From Streptomyces sp. B21-083 (GTDB lineage: Bacteria > Actinomycetota > Actinomycetes > Streptomycetales > Streptomycetaceae), in contig NZ_JARUND010000002.1 in NCBI RefSeq assembly GCF_036898825.1, forward strand, positions 4,030,001 to 4,094,000: a stretch of 64,000 nucleotides of DNA. The letters are read 5' to 3'. The position numbers and the translations under genes are program-made. Position 1 is the first letter of the stretch. Every line of letters starts with the position of its first letter. Of the stretch, positions 46,797 to 57,688 are shown piece by piece. The notes beneath the pieces were generated by a model that was not told the origin of the DNA, did no database searches, and worked only from the letters and a program-made list of their open reading frames with translations.

Positions 46797-47807
46797 TCAG
46801 CCGGCCCGATGCACCACCGCGTCGCACATCTCCACCAGGGCGGCCTTCGCGTCGCACTCCGCCAACGGCGCCAGTGCGGCCCGCGCGTCTTCCGCGTACC
46901 GCACGGTGTCCCGCCGGGCCTGCTCCAGCGCCGGATGCGCCCGCAGCCGGGCCAGCGCCACCGCGTGCCGGGCGTCGTCACTCAGGTCGGAGTCCAGCAG
47001 CTCGCACAACGCGATGTCCTCGGCCAGCCCCAACCGGGCCACCCGCTCCCGCAACCGCAGCACGGGCATCGTGGGAATGCCCTCCCGCAGATCCGTCCCG
47101 GGTGTCTTGCCCGACTCGTGGGAGTCGGACGCGATGTCCAGCACGTCGTCCGCGAGCTGGAAGGCGACCCCGAGCCGCTCCCCGTACTGGGTGAGCACAT
47201 CCACGACGCTGTCGTCGGCCCCGGACATCATCGCCCCGAACCGGCAGGCCACGGCCACCAGCGACCCGGTCTTCCCGCCCAGCACGTCCAGATAGTGCTC
47301 GACGGGGTCCCGGCCGTCCGTCGGTCCCGCCGTCTCCAGGATCTGCCCGGTCACCAGCCGCTCGAACGCCTCCGCCTGCACCCGGACCGCCTCGGGCCCG
47401 AGGTCGGCGAGGATGTGCGAGGCGCGCGCGAACAGGAAGTCCCCGGTGAGGACCGCGACGGAGTTCCCCCAGCGTGTGTTGGCGCTGGACACACCGCGGC
47501 GCACCTCGGCCTCGTCCATGACGTCGTCGTGATACAGCGTCGCGAGGTGGGTCAGCTCCACCACCACCGCTGACGGCACGATCCCCGGCGCGTGCCGGTC
47601 CCCGAACTGCGCCGCGAGCATCACGAGCAGTGGCCGGAATCGCTTCCCGCCCGCCCGTACGAGATGCTGCGCGGCCTCCGTGATGAAGGGGACCTCGCTC
47701 TTGGTGGCTTCGAGCAACCCTTCCTCGACAGCCGCCAATCCGGCCTGGACATCGGCTTCGAGAGCCTGGTCCCGCACGCTCAGCCCGAACGGCCCGACGA
47801 CGGTCAC
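46797..47807 (-). CDS. Polyprenyl diphosphate synthase
   Basis: 336 residues from GTG 47807, with AGGAGA upstream. First Asp-rich motif LYHDDVMDEAEVRRG (about residues 91-105) and second QLADDVLDIASD (about 216-227) are intact, as is GGKRFRPLLV. It joins isopentenyl units to an allylic diphosphate. The first residues upstream of the DDxxD motif are small or medium sized, compatible with a long-chain product such as the menaquinone-9 side chain. Between two menaquinone-dependent nuo loci this is a sensible role, but chain length cannot be read with certainty. Confidence 0.9.
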   Translation of the reverse strand: MTVVGPFGLSVRDQALEADVQAGLAAVEEGLLEATKSEVPFITEAAQHLVRAGGKRFRPLLVMLAAQFGDRHAPGIVPSAVVVELTHLATLYHDDVMDEAEVRRGVSSANTRWGNSVAVLTGDFLFARASHILADLGPEAVRVQAEAFERLVTGQILETAGPTDGRDPVEHYLDVLGGKTGSLVAVACRFGAMMSGADDSVVDVLTQYGERLGVAFQLADDVLDIASDSHESGKTPGTDLREGIPTMPVLRLRERVARLGLAEDIALCELLDSDLSDDARHAVALARLRAHPALEQARRDTVRYAEDARAALAPLAECDAKAALVEMCDAVVHRAG

Positions 47808-48470
47808 GAGGGATCTCCTGTCTGCTGGTGTCTACTGGCGGTCACACGGTGTGTCGATAGATCGCTGCCATCACTCAAGTCAGCGTATCCGGTCACGTTT
47901 CGATCACCGCTAGCACCCGCCCGTCCAGGCCAGGCGCTATGGGATCACGACCGGAATGTTTTTGATCAGTCCAAAGCATGGACATTTATAAACATCCCGC
48001 GACCCGTCGGCGAGCGCTCACGCGCATACGTCACCTCATCCCCACCGTTCACCGCGACCGTCACCACAACAACGTCACGTGTCGCGTCAGAGGTTCCACC
48101 CCCCATAACGTCTCGCAACATGCCGCACTACCACGCAATGGACATCGGCAGCCGAGAAGCGTCAAATCCCCCGAAATCGTTGCTCATCCCACTCACCTCA
48201 CGACTACCCCCACGCCGTGATTCGAGTCACGCCCACAGATGACTCTCTCCGCTCACACTCCGCAAACTACCCATTCACAAAAGGCAAGTTGCCTTCCAGG
48301 CGCCATCTCCCACTTGTACCTTTTATCCGTAATGGGCATCCCAAATGGGTAAGTCCTGCATTTCTGCCCCTTGTTCGATCCGTGTGCTCTCGCATACGTT
48401 TCGCGCCACACCGGGCGGACCGCCGAATCCTGCCACCGCCCGCAGAGCAGCAACCCCACCCACCCACATG
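47808..48470. other. Long non-coding leader region
   Basis: 663 bases with no supported gene and unusually many A and T residues for this chromosome. It contains a Crp-like palindrome (48216-48231) and then leads into the c-di-AMP riboswitch. Promoter elements for the transglycosylase gene are expected here. Confidence 0.6.
48216..48231. promoter_or_regulatory. Crp-like palindrome
   Basis: CGTGATTCGAGTCACG: perfect GTGA-N6-TCAC. It lies about 240 bp before the riboswitch. Streptomyces Crp is known to act upstream of cell-wall-lytic and rpf genes. Confidence 0.6.
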
Positions 48471-48612
48471 ACTCACGCAGGCAGGAGCGGGGGACCCAGG
48501 TAAGCCGCCGGTCCGGGCGTTCACGCCGGAGCGGCTAGGGGTGAAGCCGTGCGCCGACCGCGCGCCCGGCCGGGCATCTCCCGCCCGAACCCGACAGCTC
48601 ACCTCGCAGGCG
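48471..48612 (+). promoter_or_regulatory. ydaO/yuaA-type c-di-AMP riboswitch
   Basis: Conserved segments in order: GGGGGACCCAGGTAA, a GC-rich hairpin, CGGCTAGGGGTGAAGCCG, a second hairpin, then CCGAACCCGACAGCTCACC, as in the riboswitches ahead of streptomycete rpf and other cell-wall lytic genes. It sits in the leader of a secreted transglycosylase-like gene, 17 nt before its start. Known members repress expression when c-di-AMP is bound. Confidence 0.88.
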
Positions 48613-48628
48613 CCGGAGAGGACTCACC

Positions 48629-49120
48629 ATGCCCGTACGAGGTCAGCACCAGCACGCGAGAACGGCCCGCCGCCCCTTCAGGCTCACTCGCACGATCGCC
48701 ATCACCGGGACGGCCGCCGTAGCTCTGGCCCTCCCCTTCCTGACCGCGACAGCGGCATCGGCCGCCCCGTCGGCCGCGTCGTCCACGACGACGTACTACG
48801 CGAACAACCTGGACGGCTGGATCCGCGAGTCGCTCGACATCATGGCGCAGCACGGCATCCCCGGAACGTACGACGGCATCTACCGCAACGTCATCCGCGA
48901 GTCGTCGGGCAACCCGTACGCCATCAACAACTGGGACTCGAACGCGGCAGCCGGCACCCCCTCCAAGGGCCTCCTCCAGGTCATCGACCCGACCTTCGCC
49001 GCCTACCACGTCGCCGGCACCTCGTACGACCCCTACGACCCGATCGCGAACATCACCGCCGCCTGCAACTACGCGGCGGCGCGCTACGGATCGATCGACA
49101 ACGTGTTCGGGGCCTACTAG
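48629..49120 (+). CDS. Secreted transglycosylase-like cell-wall protein
   Basis: 163 residues. A signal peptide with basic N-terminus (ARTARRPFRLTRTIAITGTA) and AxA cleavage near AASAAPSA is followed by a compact lysozyme-like SLT fold: IYRNVIRESSGNPYAINNWD contains the catalytic Glu (ES), and TPSKGLLQVIDPTFAAYHV is the GLxQ motif. It likely cleaves peptidoglycan during growth or spore germination. GGAGAGGA precedes ATG 48629. Control by c-di-AMP through the leader is strongly indicated. Confidence 0.9.
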   Translation: MPVRGQHQHARTARRPFRLTRTIAITGTAAVALALPFLTATAASAAPSAASSTTTYYANNLDGWIRESLDIMAQHGIPGTYDGIYRNVIRESSGNPYAINNWDSNAAAGTPSKGLLQVIDPTFAAYHVAGTSYDPYDPIANITAACNYAAARYGSIDNVFGAY

Positions 49121-49146
49121 TCCGTCCGACCTCGGGGCCAGTAGCA

Positions 49147-49225
49147 GCCCAGGCCCGGTAGCCCCAGGCCCGGTAGCCCCGGGCCTGGGCGGCCCGGAGG
49201 GCGGGTGGACAGCCCAGGCCCGGGG
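49147..49225. terminator. Repeat-rich hairpin region between convergent genes
   Basis: GCCCAGGCCCGG occurs at 49147 and 49212 and as CCCCAGGCCCGG at 49162, with inverted CCCCGGGCCTGGGC at 49177-49190. Several alternative stems can form; probably a bidirectional terminator. Confidence 0.55.
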
Positions 49226-50047
49226 CTAGCGGGCCGACCCACCCCCGAACAACCGCTCCAGCACCACCGCGATGCCGTCGTCCTCGTTCGAGAGGGTGAC
49301 CTCGTCCGCCACGGCCTTGAGTTCGGGATGGGCGTTGGCCATGGCGACTCCGTGGGCCGCCCAGTCGAACATCGGGATGTCATTGGGCATGTCACCGAAG
49401 GCGATGGTGGCGGCCGAGGTCAGCCCGAGATACTCGGCGGCCAGCGCGAGCCCCGTCGCCTTGGTGATGCCGCATGGCTGGAGTTCGACGGTGCCCGGTC
49501 CCGACATGGTGACCGTCGCGAGGGAACCGACCGCTCCGCGCGCCGCCGACGCCAGTTCGTCGTCGGACAGGGACGGGTGGCGCAGCAACACCTTGCTGAT
49601 GGGCTCGGCCCACAGGTCGTCCCGGTGCGGCACCCGTACGGCGGGCAGGGTCGGGTGCGGCATCAGATACCCCGGCTCGATGAGCGTGAGCCCGTCCACA
49701 CCGTCCTGATCCACAGCGGCGTACACCTGCCCGACCTCGGCCTCGATCTTGCCGAGTGCGGTCTCCGCCAGCTCCTGGTCCAGGGTCACCGACCACAGCA
49801 GACGGTCCGCGCCGGCGTCGTACACCTGCGCCCCCTGCCCGCACACCGCGAGCCCCCCGGCACCGAGGTCGTCGAGCAGCGGCCGGACTCTCGGCGCCGG
49901 CCGTCCCGTCACGACCAGATGCCGGGCGCCGGCGGCCGTGGCGAGCGCCAGCGCGGCCCGCGACCGGTCGGAGAGCGTGTCGTCGGCACGCAGAAGCGTT
50001 CCGTCCAGGTCGGTGGCGATAAGCGCGTATGCGGTGGGAGCGGCCAT
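49226..50047 (-). CDS. Cof-type HAD phosphatase
   Basis: 273 residues. HAD motif I ATDLDGTLLRADD (nucleophile Asp about residue 12), motif II VVTGRP, motif III Lys in CGITKATGLALAA, and motif IV FGDMPNDIPMFDWA are all present with a C2-type cap between. Cof-like HADs dephosphorylate small sugar phosphates or cofactors; no substrate can be read here. Confidence 0.9.
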   Translation of the reverse strand: MAAPTAYALIATDLDGTLLRADDTLSDRSRAALALATAAGARHLVVTGRPAPRVRPLLDDLGAGGLAVCGQGAQVYDAGADRLLWSVTLDQELAETALGKIEAEVGQVYAAVDQDGVDGLTLIEPGYLMPHPTLPAVRVPHRDDLWAEPISKVLLRHPSLSDDELASAARGAVGSLATVTMSGPGTVELQPCGITKATGLALAAEYLGLTSAATIAFGDMPNDIPMFDWAAHGVAMANAHPELKAVADEVTLSNEDDGIAVVLERLFGGGSAR

Positions 50048-50297
50048 GATCCAGAGAATACGGATCGTTCGGCCCATCGGTCTCCGTCCGAACCGGACGA
50101 CGTTCGGCCTCCCGACAGCAACACCCCCAGCGCCTACGCCAGTTCCTGCCACAGCCACAGGCGCAGGCTCTGCCGTAGCCACTGGCGTAGGCACTCGCGT
50201 AGGAGGTCGCGGGCGACACGACGACGCGTTGCGGCGCACCGCCGGTTCACAAGATCGAGCGTGCCCCGCATTGACCCACGGGACCAGAACCCGAGCC
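50048..50297. other. Intergenic stretch with short imperfect repeats
   Basis: 250 bases without a supported gene. GCGTAGGC, GCGTAGGA and related short runs (about 50185-50210) and GCCACAGCCAC repeats are present; no clear operator or terminator is seen. Confidence 0.35.
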
Positions 50298-51632
50298 CTA
50301 CCCGTGCGCCGCCGCCAGATGCCCCGCCAGCCGGGGTGAAGCGAACTCCGTACCGCACACGAACCGCATCACCGGTCCGTACGAAGCGGCCGCCGGCAAC
50401 CCCGTGAAGTACAGCCCGGGCACGGAGGACACATACCCCGCACCGAGCCTCGGCGTCCCCCGGCTCACCGCCAGCTCCGTACGCAGCTCATGCCCGAGGA
50501 AGTCCATCGCGGCTACGTCGACGCGGTAGCCGGTCGCGGCTATCACATGGTCGGCCGACAACTCCCGCGTACGGCCGCCGGGTTCCTGGACAGTCAGCAC
50601 CGGCTGCCCCCCGACGAAGCCCACCTCGCTCCCCGGACCGTCCACCTTCAGCGCACCCTTGGCACCCTGCACGCCCGCCGCCTCGGCCGCTCCCCCGACC
50701 TCGATACCCCCCGTGACTCCCGTGGTTCCCGTGACTCCCGCCCGGACGATCCGCGCGACCTCGCTCACCTGCACCTTGCCCTCGAACCGGTCGCGCAGCC
50801 ACCACGCGCCGAGCGGTCCGAGAACCCGGCGGACCAGGTAGTGGCGGGCCCGGGCCGGGAGATAGCGGTAGTGGTGCGGATAGTAGGTGAGGGCCCAGAG
50901 CGACCACGCGTTGCCGAACGGCGTCTCGGGCCGCAGCCTGGGCTGCTTCCAAGGGGGCGCACCGAAGGCGACGCGACCGCTCCCCCGCGACACCACCCGT
51001 ACCCGTGCTCCCGCCTCCGCCGCCAGCGCCGCCGTCTCCAGCGCGGACTGGCCCGCCCCGACGACGATCAGTTCCCTGCCCGCGAACCGGCCCAGGTCGT
51101 GATGCTGCGAACTGTGGGACACAGGTCCCGTGGGCGAGGGCCCGTCCGGCGCCGCGGCCGCCAGTTCCGGGGGCAGATGCGCGAGCCCTGACAGTCCCGT
51201 CGCCACGACCACCGCCCGTGCGGTGAACAACTCTCCCGAGTCCAGCTTGAGTTCGAAGCCACCCCCGCTGCCCGTGTCCTTGTGGCGCCGGTCCACGGAC
51301 ACCACCCGCACTCGCTCCAACTCGGGCACCAGCCGCTGCTGGAACCACTCGCCGTACGCGATGAACGTCTCCACGGGGATGACGTCCTCGTCGGTGACCA
51401 GCCGGGGCGCCCCCACCGCGTCGCAGTAGTCCACCAGGGTGTGACCATGCTGCGGGGCGTCGATACTGGAGGCCGCCGGTGTGGATTTCAGGAGCATCCC
51501 GGCGGGCATGTGGTCCCGCCAGCTCACCATGGGCTCGCCGAACACTCTCACCGGGATGCCACGCGCCCGCAGATGCGCGGCGGTGGACAGTCCGAACGGT
51601 CCCGCGCCGATAATCGCTACTGGATGATTCAC
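50298..51632 (-). CDS. FAD/NAD(P)-dependent oxidoreductase (flavin monooxygenase-like)
   Basis: 444 residues from GTG 51632. First dinucleotide fold VAIIGAGPFGLSTAAHL (FAD) near the N-terminus, second ELIVVGAGQSALETAAL (NADP) about residue 190, and ATGYRVDVAAMDF near 375, the arrangement of class B flavin monooxygenases. A Gly/Ala-rich low-complexity insert (VTGTTGVTGGIEVGG) lies about residues 300-315. The gene follows the ATP-grasp gene on the same strand by 111 nt, which suggests that they act together on an amino-acid-like or amide substrate. Confidence 0.87.
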   Translation of the reverse strand: MNHPVAIIGAGPFGLSTAAHLRARGIPVRVFGEPMVSWRDHMPAGMLLKSTPAASSIDAPQHGHTLVDYCDAVGAPRLVTDEDVIPVETFIAYGEWFQQRLVPELERVRVVSVDRRHKDTGSGGGFELKLDSGELFTARAVVVATGLSGLAHLPPELAAAAPDGPSPTGPVSHSSQHHDLGRFAGRELIVVGAGQSALETAALAAEAGARVRVVSRGSGRVAFGAPPWKQPRLRPETPFGNAWSLWALTYYPHHYRYLPARARHYLVRRVLGPLGAWWLRDRFEGKVQVSEVARIVRAGVTGTTGVTGGIEVGGAAEAAGVQGAKGALKVDGPGSEVGFVGGQPVLTVQEPGGRTRELSADHVIAATGYRVDVAAMDFLGHELRTELAVSRGTPRLGAGYVSSVPGLYFTGLPAAASYGPVMRFVCGTEFASPRLAGHLAAAHG

Positions 51633-51743
51633 GAAGTCCCTCCCCAGGACGCTGCTTCGCCACTTCGTGTTGCTGTGTGCTCACTGCCACCCGCGACGCA
51701 CCCGTACCCGTACCGACCCGCACCTCGCCGGCGGCTCCGGCTC

Positions 51744-53000
51744 TCAGCCGGCGCCGCCGCCACGACGGTTGGTCCGCCACAGTTGATACAGGTGCTTCGC
51801 GCCCGGCCGCACGAACCGGGCGAGCATCGTGAGGAACGGCAGCGGGTCGTCACCCGCGAGCCAGGCCAGTTCCGTCCCGTTCGCCCGGGTCGGCGCGTGC
51901 GGCGTCGTGTAGCCGCTGCGTCGGTAGGCGAGAAGGGCGGGCAGGTCGATGTTCTCCACGATGTACCGGTGACCGGCGCGCTGTTCCCCCTCCGGAACGG
52001 CGCGCCCGGTCAGATCGAGATGCATGGCCCGGACGACGTCCACTCCCGACTCGCTCTCGAAGAGCCGGAACTGGGCGCCCATCCTCGGGTTGAAGTCGAG
52101 GAGCTTGTACTGTCCGTCGCGCCGGTCGAAGCGCAGGTCGAGGTCGATGATTCCGGTGAAGCCGATCTGTTTGATGAAACGCGCGGCGAGGTCCGCGAGT
52201 TCCGGATTGTCGACGACGTACGCATTTGCCGTCATTCCTGCGTGCGGCGGCCAGGAACGGACCTTCACCCCCGTGAACAGGGCCCGCGGATTCGAGTCCG
52301 TGTCGAAGTAGGCGTGGACGATCCAGTCCTCGGCCTCCTCCCGGGGCAGGTACTCCTGAAGGATCACACCGGGACGCTCACCCCAGTCGCGGGCCAGGGA
52401 CAGCAGCGCCTCCCGGCTCGCGACGCGTGTGGTGCCGTTGACGGCGGGCCGGGCGCGCCGCACGAACGCCTCCCGGTTCTTGGCCACCACCGGGAATCTG
52501 GCGGTCCGCGCGAACCGCTCGATGTCTTCGTAGGACTGCGGAAAGGCGGCGGACGGAGTCGGTATGCCGTGCTCCACGCACAACTCGTGCAGCCCCTGCT
52601 TGCTGGCGAGCCGACGCGGCAGCCCCGCCTCCACGCGCGGGAAGAGAAACGCGCCGGCGAGTTCCTCCTGCCGCTCGGCGATCAGTACGGCCGCCTCCTC
52701 GTCCGTGGGAACGAGGACAGCGGGACGCCCGATCCGCTTCCCGATCCGCAGCAACCCCTCGACGAGCCGCTCCGGTTCCTCGGTCCCGGTGGTCGGCCAG
52801 ACGAACGCGCGCCGCAGATAACGCGACGAGGCAGCGGGCGTGTAAGGGTCCTCGGTGATCGCGTACATCGGAACGCCCAGCCGTCCCAGACTGCGAATGG
52901 CCCCGACGCCTCCGTGATGCAGTGGATAGTCACCGAACTTCACGATCAGCGCCGGCACGGCATGGTCGGCCGAGAACGGCACACTGCTGTTCCTGGCCAC
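51744..53000 (-). CDS. ATP-grasp ligase-like protein
   Basis: About 418 residues, start GTG 53000 (MARNSSVPFSAD); GTG 53012 is an equally placed alternative and both have G-rich sites. An N-terminal alpha-beta domain (VGAIRSLGRLGVPMYAITE) precedes an ATP-grasp core: KQGLHELCVEHGIPTP, FPVVAKNRE, VILQEYLP, then GIIDLDLRFDRRDGQYKLLDFNPRMG with metal-binding residues. The family makes acyl-phosphate intermediates joined to amines or thiols. No carrier or peptide substrate gene is seen. Divergent from the fumarylacetoacetase gene. Confidence 0.85.
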   Translation of the reverse strand: MARNSSVPFSADHAVPALIVKFGDYPLHHGGVGAIRSLGRLGVPMYAITEDPYTPAASSRYLRRAFVWPTTGTEEPERLVEGLLRIGKRIGRPAVLVPTDEEAAVLIAERQEELAGAFLFPRVEAGLPRRLASKQGLHELCVEHGIPTPSAAFPQSYEDIERFARTARFPVVAKNREAFVRRARPAVNGTTRVASREALLSLARDWGERPGVILQEYLPREEAEDWIVHAYFDTDSNPRALFTGVKVRSWPPHAGMTANAYVVDNPELADLAARFIKQIGFTGIIDLDLRFDRRDGQYKLLDFNPRMGAQFRLFESESGVDVVRAMHLDLTGRAVPEGEQRAGHRYIVENIDLPALLAYRRSGYTTPHAPTRANGTELAWLAGDDPLPFLTMLARFVRPGAKHLYQLWRTNRRGGGAG

Positions 53001-53205
53001 GGGTCCCCCCACGTGTCCCCCCTACGGACCGGACCCACCCCGTCCGTGTCCCCCCAAAGGACGCTAAGCCGGAATCACCCGCTCCGGACAACACTTATCC
53101 GGACATTACGAACTCTTTAGACACTGGGAGCACTGCCCTGAGCCGACGACTCACCCGTAACCTGTGGCGCGACCACATGGCCACACGAGAGCGAGGCAGC
53201 ACCCC

Positions 53206-54420
53206 ATGCCCCCCTTCGATGTCCCCGAGGGCGACCCCTTCGGCCCGCACAACCTTCCGTACGGCGTCTTCTCCCCGGCCGGCTCCACGGAACGCCGGGT
53301 CGGCGTCCGGCTCGGCGACCATGTCCTGGACGCGGGAGCGGCAGCCGCCGCACTCGGCTCTCCCTACGTATCCGTACTGGCCCGCCCGACTCTCAACCCC
53401 CTTCTCGCCGCCGGCCGCACGACCTGGTCCGACATCCGACGTGCCCTCACCGCCTGGGTCACCGTCCCCTCCCACCAGGACACCGTCGCCCCGCTCCTGC
53501 ACCCCCTCTCCTCGGTGACACTGCACCTCCCCTTCGAGGTCGCGGACTACGTCGACTTCTACGCCTCCGAGAACCACGCCCGGAACGTCGGCCAGATCTT
53601 CCGCCCCGACGCCGCGGACTCCCTGACCCCCAACTGGAAGCACCTGCCGATCGGTTACCACGGCCGCTCCGGCACGGTCGTGGTCTCCGGCACGGAGGTC
53701 GTACGTCCCTCGGGCCAGCGCAAGGCCCCCACCGACCCGGCCCCGCTCTTCGGCCCGTCGGTCCGTCTGGACATCGAAGCGGAGGTCGGCTTCGTGGTGG
53801 GCACGCCGTCGTCCATGGGCAACCCCGTGGCCCTGTCCGCCTTCCGGGACCACGTCTTCGGCCTGTGCCTCCTGAACGACTGGTCAGCCCGCGACATCCA
53901 GGCCTGGGAGTACGTCCCTCTGGGCCCGTTCCTCGGCAAGTCCTTCGCCACGTCCGTCTCGGCGTGGATCACCCCGCTGGACGCCCTGGAGGATGCCCGA
54001 CTCGCCCCGCCCGCCCGCACCCACCCGCTGCTTCCCTACCTCGACGACGCCGAGGAGGAGCCCGGCGGCTACGACCTGCGTATCTCCGTCGCCGTGAACG
54101 GGCACACCATCTCCGAGCCCCCCTTCTCCACCATGTACTGGACGGCCGCCCAGCAACTCGCCCACATGACCGTCAACGGCGCCTCCCTGCGCACCGGTGA
54201 CCTCTACGGCTCGGGCACGGTCAGCGGCCCCACCGAACGGGAACGCGGCTCCCTCCTCGAACTCACCTGGAACGGCACCCGGCCCCTCGACCTCCCCTCC
54301 GGCAAGCGCACCTTCCTGGAGGACGACGACGAGGTCACCCTCACCGCCTGGGCCCCGGGCCCGAACGGCACCCGTGTAGGCCTGGGCGAGGTGACGGGCA
54401 GAATCACTCCGTCGAGCTGA
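53206..54420 (+). CDS. fahA: Fumarylacetoacetase
   Basis: 404 residues from ATG 53206. Catalytic DYVDFYASENHARNVGQIF (Asp and His), LDIEAEVGFVVG (metal Glu pair) and GLCLLNDWSARDIQAWEYV (metal Asp) match full-length fumarylacetoacetases, as does KHLPIGYHGRSGTVVVSG. It hydrolyses fumarylacetoacetate to fumarate and acetoacetate at the end of tyrosine/homogentisate breakdown. No other tyrosine-degradation genes are visible nearby. Confidence 0.92.
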   Translation: MPPFDVPEGDPFGPHNLPYGVFSPAGSTERRVGVRLGDHVLDAGAAAAALGSPYVSVLARPTLNPLLAAGRTTWSDIRRALTAWVTVPSHQDTVAPLLHPLSSVTLHLPFEVADYVDFYASENHARNVGQIFRPDAADSLTPNWKHLPIGYHGRSGTVVVSGTEVVRPSGQRKAPTDPAPLFGPSVRLDIEAEVGFVVGTPSSMGNPVALSAFRDHVFGLCLLNDWSARDIQAWEYVPLGPFLGKSFATSVSAWITPLDALEDARLAPPARTHPLLPYLDDAEEEPGGYDLRISVAVNGHTISEPPFSTMYWTAAQQLAHMTVNGASLRTGDLYGSGTVSGPTERERGSLLELTWNGTRPLDLPSGKRTFLEDDDEVTLTAWAPGPNGTRVGLGEVTGRITPSS

Positions 54421-54614
54421 GCCGACTCCGGGCAGCGGTGAGCGGGGCGCGTGCTGCCCGACACCGGCCTGGAGGAAACCGATGCGCCCAGCCCCGCAAG
54501 GCGTCGGCGGCCGAAGGGGGACAACCAACGCGGGCCGATGTCGGTTCCGGCTCGGGAGCCCCCCTGGTCTTTTCCCTTACGTCCAGCCACTCCGGGACTC
54601 CAGCCCTGGCCCCC

Positions 54615-56693
<2,079 letters not shown>

Positions 56694-56983
56694 CGTCGTG
56701 TCCCCCGTACGTCGCGCCTCGACCACTGCGTCCACCATAGGGGCCCGCACCGACAGCCCCGGAGTTATCCACAGGTCGCGCCCGCCCCACCTTGTCCGTG
56801 TCGCCGGGCCGCTGGGCCGAAGCGGGGTGTTCAGCCCAATGGGCGCCTTCGCGTGGCGCCCCCGAACAGCCCGGGACACGCTGCTCGGGCGGGACGAGGG
56901 GGGCCCGCACAACGGACCGGCGCTCCACGCGCCTCTCGGACCGACGCCCTTCCAGGCGCCTCTCCCGCTCAAGGAGCACCCGC

Positions 56984-57625
56984 ATGCCCCGCCGCCAGCT
57001 CAAGGTCACCGTCGCGCTCGCCACGGCCGCCGCTTTGCTCTCCCTGGCCGTCGCTCCCGCGCACTCGGCGCCGAGCGACCCCGTCGACCCCGCGGTGGGG
57101 ACCGAACTGGCCAAGGCGCTCGAAGCAACGGCGAAGTACCAGTACGCCCCGCCCGCCGTCACGGACGGCTACAAGGCCGCCTTCTGCGCCGTCCACCCCA
57201 CACTCGGCGGGATGGGCTTCCACTACATCAACGAGAAGCTCTACGGTTCACTCGATCCAGCGAAACCGACCGCTCTGCTGTACGAGGACAGGGCCAACGA
57301 GGACTGGATGGACGAGGCCTCCGACGCGAGTTGGGTCGACGACCTCGACTCGTCGGGCGGGGACGGCCCCGCTGTCACCGCCCCGAGCGCCGCCACCGAG
57401 TCGCGCAGGCTCGTCGGTGCGGAGTGGATCGTGGTGGACAAGGACCAGAATCTGGCGACCGACGACGATCGCCCCAGCCTGTTCGGTGTGCCCTTCGACG
57501 GTCCGATGCTCGGCCACGAACCCGGCATGCCGATCCACTACGACCTGCACGTCTGGCTGTGGAAGAAGAATCCCAGCGGCATGTTCGCCCGCTGGAACCC
57601 CACGGTGACGTGCCCGACGCCGTGA
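56984..57625 (+). CDS. Secreted protein of unknown function
   Basis: 213 residues from ATG 56984, AAGGAG 7 nt upstream. A signal peptide ([20 protein letters not shown], cleavage near AHSAPSD) is followed by a soluble domain with [20 protein letters not shown] and [20 protein letters not shown]. Two Cys (one near residue 66, one at CPTP near the C-terminus) could form a disulfide. The His-rich MGFHY and HYDLHVW segments might bind a metal, but I do not recognise the family with certainty. Confidence 0.8.
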   Translation: MPRRQLKVTVALATAAALLSLAVAPAHSAPSDPVDPAVGTELAKALEATAKYQYAPPAVTDGYKAAFCAVHPTLGGMGFHYINEKLYGSLDPAKPTALLYEDRANEDWMDEASDASWVDDLDSSGGDGPAVTAPSAATESRRLVGAEWIVVDKDQNLATDDDRPSLFGVPFDGPMLGHEPGMPIHYDLHVWLWKKNPSGMFARWNPTVTCPTP

Positions 57626-57630
57626 ACACA

Positions 57631-57668
57631 CGCCGGGCCCCGGTCCCACATGGGACCGGGGCCCGGCG
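57631..57668. terminator. Perfect bidirectional terminator hairpin
   Basis: Two 18-base arms, 57631-57648 and 57651-57668, are exact reverse complements around a 2-nt centre, between a plus-strand gene and the end of the minus-strand nuo operon. Confidence 0.88.
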
Positions 57669-57688
57669 CAATCCGTGAAATCCGCTGG

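Noticed and set aside
47978..48471. Small open frames in the 47.8-48.5 kb gap
   Set aside because: No ribosome sites, no recognisable protein features; region is better explained as a regulatory leader.
50134..50358. Minus-strand frame with Leu/Arg/Trp-rich repeats in the HAD-monooxygenase gap
   Set aside because: Arises from short DNA repeats, and its N-terminal part overlaps the end of the monooxygenase gene.
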